From contig WQUF01000207.1 in the NCBI GenBank assembly GCA_009785875.1, forward strand, positions 1 through 25,357: DNA of 25,357 nucleotides, in the 5' to 3' direction. The notes under the pieces were generated by a model. It was not told the origin of the DNA. It saw nothing but the letters and a program-made list of their open reading frames with translations, and made no database searches. This document shows positions 22,604 through 25,357 of the stretch, piece after piece. This stretch comes from Oscillospiraceae bacterium (lineage in GTDB: Bacteria; Bacillota; Clostridia; Clostridiales; Clostridiaceae). Made by a program: the position numbers and the translations under genes. Positions within the stretch are counted from its first letter, which is position 1. The number at the start of each line of letters is the position of its first letter.

Positions 22604-23569
22604 ATGAAAGCTTTGATTTCTTCATTTATTGTTTTTATTATTACATTAGGTTGTTTATGTATGAACAGTACTAATAAACCTATTAATCTTAATTCCGCTT
22701 CAAATACAACAAATACCACAGTAAGTACTCAAACACCAACTACCACTACTAGTGCGCAAGCTAGTCAAATATTTCTATCTTTTCATGATGCTGTTATCCT
22801 GAGCAATTGTGCAGTTAGTGCAAAATTTGTATCTTACATAGAGTATGATACTTATGTTGAATATGAATTCCAAGTTAAAGATGTATTGTATGGAACAGCA
22901 GAGAAAACGATATATGTATCTTCTATGAAGGGTGAGTCAAGTGTAGATACTGTTAATAATAGCTATAATTTGGAAGGTCATATTTATACTAAAGGTGATG
23001 ATTATATCCTAATAATGGATAGGGTCGACTCTATTTTATATGCTCATCCACAATATGGTCTATCTTCAGATATTTATATACCACTTAAAGATATAAATAA
23101 GAGTACAACTTACGGAGAACCAATTACAGAGCTTACTGGAGTTACTAGTGTTGACGAAATAAAGACAATCCTTAATAATATTAAAAATACAGATGACGGT
23201 AGCTTAGATAAATATAAATACAAACCAGAAAAATATTCAAAATCTGATAAACTGACGGATATAGTGCCAGAATCGGATTATATTTTAGAACTTAAAATAG
23301 ATAGCTTATTTGCTGAAGGCGTTGTTACAATTGGAAATACCTACATTTGTGATGTTATAAATGTTTTAAAAGGAGACAATGTTGTCAAAAATGCTGATGG
23401 TAAAATAATGGTAGCTTTGCTGAAAAATAGCGTTAAGGTTGGAGAAACTTACATCATCTTGTTAAACGGCGATGATTCATCTATTTACGTACAATCTTCA
23501 AAGAAGAGTGTAATTCCTATTAGTGACACAAAATCAATTGATGAAATAAAGCAAATATTAGCTCCATAA
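22604..23569 (+). CDS. Putative lipoprotein with two copies of an unrecognised domain
   Basis: A 321-aa exported protein. The hydrophobic start is followed by ITLGC with Cys 17, a lipobox that is permitted but not ideal. A Thr/Asn/Ser-rich linker (about 20-55) follows. Two similar domains occupy about 57-195 and 217-320. Each has a strand-turn YEFQVKDVLYGT / YICDVINVLKGD, a later DDYILIMD / ETYIILLNGD segment, an IP(L/I) strand and the same end VDEIKTIL / IDEIKQIL. I do not recognise the domain. The gene has GGAGGT at its start and follows the metalloprotease by 13 nt, so the two are co-transcribed. It could be a substrate, anchor or inhibitor of the protease; this is a guess from position. 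Confidence 0.75.
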   Translation: MKALISSFIVFIITLGCLCMNSTNKPINLNSASNTTNTTVSTQTPTTTTSAQASQIFLSFHDAVILSNCAVSAKFVSYIEYDTYVEYEFQVKDVLYGTAEKTIYVSSMKGESSVDTVNNSYNLEGHIYTKGDDYILIMDRVDSILYAHPQYGLSSDIYIPLKDINKSTTYGEPITELTGVTSVDEIKTILNNIKNTDDGSLDKYKYKPEKYSKSDKLTDIVPESDYILELKIDSLFAEGVVTIGNTYICDVINVLKGDNVVKNADGKIMVALLKNSVKVGETYIILLNGDDSSIYVQSSKKSVIPISDTKSIDEIKQILAP

Positions 23570-23586
23570 ACTTGTATTTTCTATTT

Positions 23587-23621
23587 TAAATTCCAATGCG
23601 ATAACATTGGAATTTAAATTT
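23587..23621. terminator. Bidirectional terminator between lipoprotein and coiled-coil genes
   Basis: A perfect 12-bp stem (23587-23598 with 23605-23616) and 6-nt loop CGATAA, with A/T-rich flanks: AATTTTTG on plus and AAAATAG on minus. It lies between two convergent genes. Confidence 0.75.
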
Positions 23622-23633
23622 TTGCGTCTTTTC

Positions 23634-24194
23634 TTATTTTATAGCTTTAAGCTTTGCAATATCTGATAAATTTTTTCCTGTTACTTGCTCCATTAAGTCA
23701 AGATCGATTCTTAATTCTCTTATTGCTTCAGGTATTTTTTTGACCTCAAATCCTAATTTATCAATTTTTGCATTTTGCGTTTCAAGATTTTCAGATATAG
23801 ATTTCGCTAAACCGGATACTTCAGCTACTTTAAAACTTAGATTATCATTTTCAGCTTTATGTACATCAGAACTATATCTTAAAGCACTCAAGATTTGACC
23901 ATTTTCAGTTTGACCTATTTTAATATATGTAACATCTGTTTTTAACTCAGTAACATCTGTTTTTAATTCAGTAACATCTGCTTTCAGTTCAGTAACATCT
24001 GTTTTTAATTTATTAATACTAGACTGCATTTGTTTTGAATTGTTTTTTAATTGTCTAATATCTTTTTTCATACCGCTCATATCAGTTTCAATTTTATCAA
24101 GTCGTGAATCCATTTTATCAAGTCTTGAATCCATATTATCAAGTCTTGCGTCCACTTTTTCAAGCATTTGAAAGATTTTTTCCTCATAATTCAT
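23634..24194 (-). CDS. Coiled-coil protein built from heptad repeats
   Basis: A 186-aa, almost entirely helical soluble protein. Residues about 8-40 repeat the heptad RLDNMDS / RLDKMDS / RLDKIET, and about 65-95 repeat ELKTDVT / ELKADVT, both classic a/d coiled-coil spacing. The underlying DNA is tandem 21-bp repeats at 23929-24012 (four units) and 24093-24155 (three units). The C-terminal third (LAKSISENLETQNAKIDKL to the end) stays helical. No signal peptide or membrane segment was seen. The ATG at 24194 has GGAG at 9-nt spacing, while the upstream ATG (24203) touches it and is unlikely. Clostridial proteins of this kind are generally unassigned. Confidence 0.8.
   Translation of the reverse strand: MNYEEKIFQMLEKVDARLDNMDSRLDKMDSRLDKIETDMSGMKKDIRQLKNNSKQMQSSINKLKTDVTELKADVTELKTDVTELKTDVTYIKIGQTENGQILSALRYSSDVHKAENDNLSFKVAEVSGLAKSISENLETQNAKIDKLGFEVKKIPEAIRELRIDLDLMEQVTGKNLSDIAKLKAIK
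23929..24012 (-). repeat. Four tandem 21-bp repeats coding for ELKTDVT heptads
   Basis: Units begin GTAACATCTG at 23929, 23950, 23971 and 23992 on the plus strand. They differ by a few bases, so copy number can change by slippage without shifting the frame. Confidence 0.85.
24093..24155 (-). repeat. Three tandem 21-bp repeats coding for RLDKMDS heptads
   Basis: Units at 24093, 24114 and 24135 share TTATCAAGTC(G/T)TG(A/C)(A/G)TCCA. They sit 5' in the gene, separate from the other repeat block. Confidence 0.8.
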
Positions 24195-24216
24195 GTATAT
24201 CATCTCCGCACTAACG

Positions 24217-24246
24217 ATTATATTTTTATTATGGACACCTTTTCAA
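24217..24246 (-). promoter_or_regulatory. Promoter of the coiled-coil gene
   Basis: On the minus strand TTGAAA (24246-24241) and consensus TATAAT (24222-24217) have an 18-nt spacer, with the start near 24210. The A/T-rich repeat at 24264-24290 lies 18 nt upstream of the -35 box. Confidence 0.55.
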
Positions 24247-24263
24247 TTTTTTAATCGAGTAAT

Positions 24264-24290
24264 TTTATTTTACCATATTTTTTTATATTA
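24264..24290 (+). repeat. A/T-rich 27-28-bp direct repeat, copy 2
   Basis: TTTATTTTACCATA, seven T, ATATTA. It matches 20382-20409 apart from one T in the homopolymer. Confidence 0.5.
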
Positions 24291-24637
24291 GCCAGCAGAT
24301 TTATTCAAAAGTCACTTTTTAAGTTTTGAACTATTAAGACAAAAACACTCTTTAAATCTAAATTTATAACACAAATTTTGAAGCTTTTTACCTCTGCGAA
24401 ATAAGTTATAATTATTTATATTAAGTCTTATCGATAACCTCTTTATTTAAAGTTTTTAATTTAATTAAAACTCATCAATTTATTTTATTATAACACAACC
24501 AAGCCTCATCTTTTATTTTTTAAAAAATAGGCTAAGCCTTATACATCAATATCCCCATTGTAATGATTCTCTCTAAACTCACTTTACCTCTTTTGAGTCA
24601 AATTTTTCTATTATCCCCTCCTTAAAGATAAAATTCA
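24291..24637. other. A/T-rich intergenic stretch without a convincing gene
   Basis: Both strands are dense with stops. On the minus strand, just after the ParB-like gene, AAGGAGG (about 24620) and GAGG precede two very short frames (12 and 16 codons), the second beginning GTG and ending near 24537. They have no recognisable similarity and are not called. A weak stem AGCCT...AGGCT (about 24503-24535) around a T/A run could end the parB transcript, but its loop is long. Confidence 0.4.
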
Positions 24638-25357
24638 TCAGGCTAATTTGATTATGTCGTTGAATTCTGTAGATAAAACCTTGTTTAAAGTCTCTTGCTT
24701 CAAAAATCCACGTTTGATATATTGTGCCATGTCTTTCTCGTTAACACTTACCTTAAATATCGAGTTTATGCTGTTCTTCTTTGTTGCAGCATATTTCAAA
24801 GCATATTCTCTTCTCATAGCAGCCAAACCTATAAACGTTCCTTCTACCTCTTGAAAAGCTACTTTTATAGTGATAGTAGTAAAAGCAGGAACTATTTCCC
24901 TTGTTCTCTTCGTCTTTTCTTCCCACGTCTCACCTTGTGAAGGTCCTTCCAGCATCCTATTAACCATTTTCACATTATTTAAATCGCTACCTAGACCATT
25001 TATTATTATCTCCTGTGTTTTGTGATCCTTTTGAGATAAGAGCCTTGCAATACCTAAATTCATGTACTTTTGCTTCACTAATTCCATTCCCTTTGGACAT
25101 AGATATTTAAGCTCTCTGTAATTTTTTGATTTAGCTAAAATATTTTCTAAAATAAGTATAGATTGAATTTTATCCTGTAAAGACAATTTTCGATATTTCA
25201 TATTAGTGGATATTATAAGACCTTGTATCAAATTTGGATCGGTAGAACTGTCGAGCAATATACAAGGTACTTTAAAAAAACGCATATCTTCACTTTCCGC
25301 ATAGAGGCTCCTTAAAGCATAAAGCCTGCTCCTTCCTACTAAAACGATATATTTATC
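24638..25357 (-). CDS. ParB/Spo0J-like nuclease-domain protein, 5' end beyond the window
   Basis: The frame is open to the window edge and gives 239 residues here. It opens with KYIVLVGRSRLYALRSL, the equivalent of the G-x-RR segment of ParB N-terminal domains. VPCILLD, LIQGLIISTNMKYRKLSLQD and KIQSILILE follow, the typical run before the ParB helix-turn-helix. The following NYRELKYLCPKGMELVKQKY, with IARLLSQKDHK after it, could be the DNA-binding part, and the C-terminal 100 residues are not recognised. It may act in DNA partitioning or as a ParB-like regulator of a mobile element. The internal ATG at 25285 is not the start, because the ParB motif continues upstream of it. Confidence 0.75.
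   Translation of the reverse strand, partial: DKYIVLVGRSRLYALRSLYAESEDMRFFKVPCILLDSSTDPNLIQGLIISTNMKYRKLSLQDKIQSILILENILAKSKNYRELKYLCPKGMELVKQKYMNLGIARLLSQKDHKTQEIIINGLGSDLNNVKMVNRMLEGPSQGETWEEKTKRTREIVPAFTTITIKVAFQEVEGTFIGLAAMRREYALKYAATKKNSINSIFKVSVNEKDMAQYIKRGFLKQETLNKVLSTEFNDIIKLA

Noticed and set aside
23929..24155. Regular 21-bp repeats that look like a CRISPR array
   Set aside because: There are no spacers. The units are contiguous and encode heptads in frame with a coiled-coil gene.

Overview
The window reads as chromosome of a low-GC, anaerobic, polysaccharide-using Firmicute of the Clostridia type. The sequence is A+T rich, has strong Shine-Dalgarno sites, and carries pectin/hexuronate and xylan catabolism genes, a citrate lyase operon and many small accessory genes. 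Species cannot be told from the sequence. No rRNA, tRNA, CRISPR array, complete insertion sequence or replication origin was seen.

Layout. (1) 1-4001, plus strand: tail of a PfkB-type 2-keto-3-deoxygluconate kinase and its terminator, then a tightly coupled run of fructuronate reductase-like uxuB, mannonate dehydratase uxuA and a GNAT acetyltransferase (joined by ATGA overlaps), followed by an alpha/beta hydrolase. (2) 4002-4480: a complete-looking type I toxin-antitoxin locus of the BsrG/Hol-Tox kind: a 38-aa membrane toxin, a convergent antisense RNA and a shared bidirectional terminator. (3) 4478-5653, minus: intracellular GH10 xylanase. (4) 5840-10057: an APH-fold kinase, an MFS exporter and a cluster of decayed genes (CPBP protease, streptomycin 6-kinase-like APH, P-loop kinase, AP2-domain protein), several of which keep both ends but have lost the middle. 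(5) 10043-13765, minus: a two-gene restriction-modification-like operon, a 970-aa N6-adenine methylase plus a 218-aa PD-(D/E)XK protein. (6) 14014-15344, plus: an AAA/DUF4143 ATPase broken by a frameshift. (7) 19921-15407, minus: one long operon of nucleoside phosphorylase, citD, citE, citF, an unrecognised 135-aa protein and an AbiEii-like nucleotidyltransferase, the last genes joined by stop/start overlaps. (8) 20466-23569: a PlcR/NprR-like (RRNPP) HTH-TPR regulator convergent with a 63-aa secreted propeptide gene, then a secreted metzincin protease and a putative lipoprotein with a duplicated domain. (9) 23634-25357, minus: a coiled-coil protein built from 21-bp repeats and a ParB-domain protein cut by the window edge.

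The most interesting candidate is region 8. The regulator resembles peptide-pheromone receptors, the neighbouring minigene encodes a signal peptide followed by a low-complexity linker and a C-terminal candidate pheromone ending LPPGAIEY, and a secreted protease follows, as in the Bacillus PlcR/PapR and NprR/NprX circuits. The two genes converge with a 2-nt gap and no terminator, so their transcripts should overlap. Second are the type I toxin-antitoxin locus with mirror-image RNA leaders, and the AbiEii-like toxin with an unrecognised partner riding on the citrate lyase operon.
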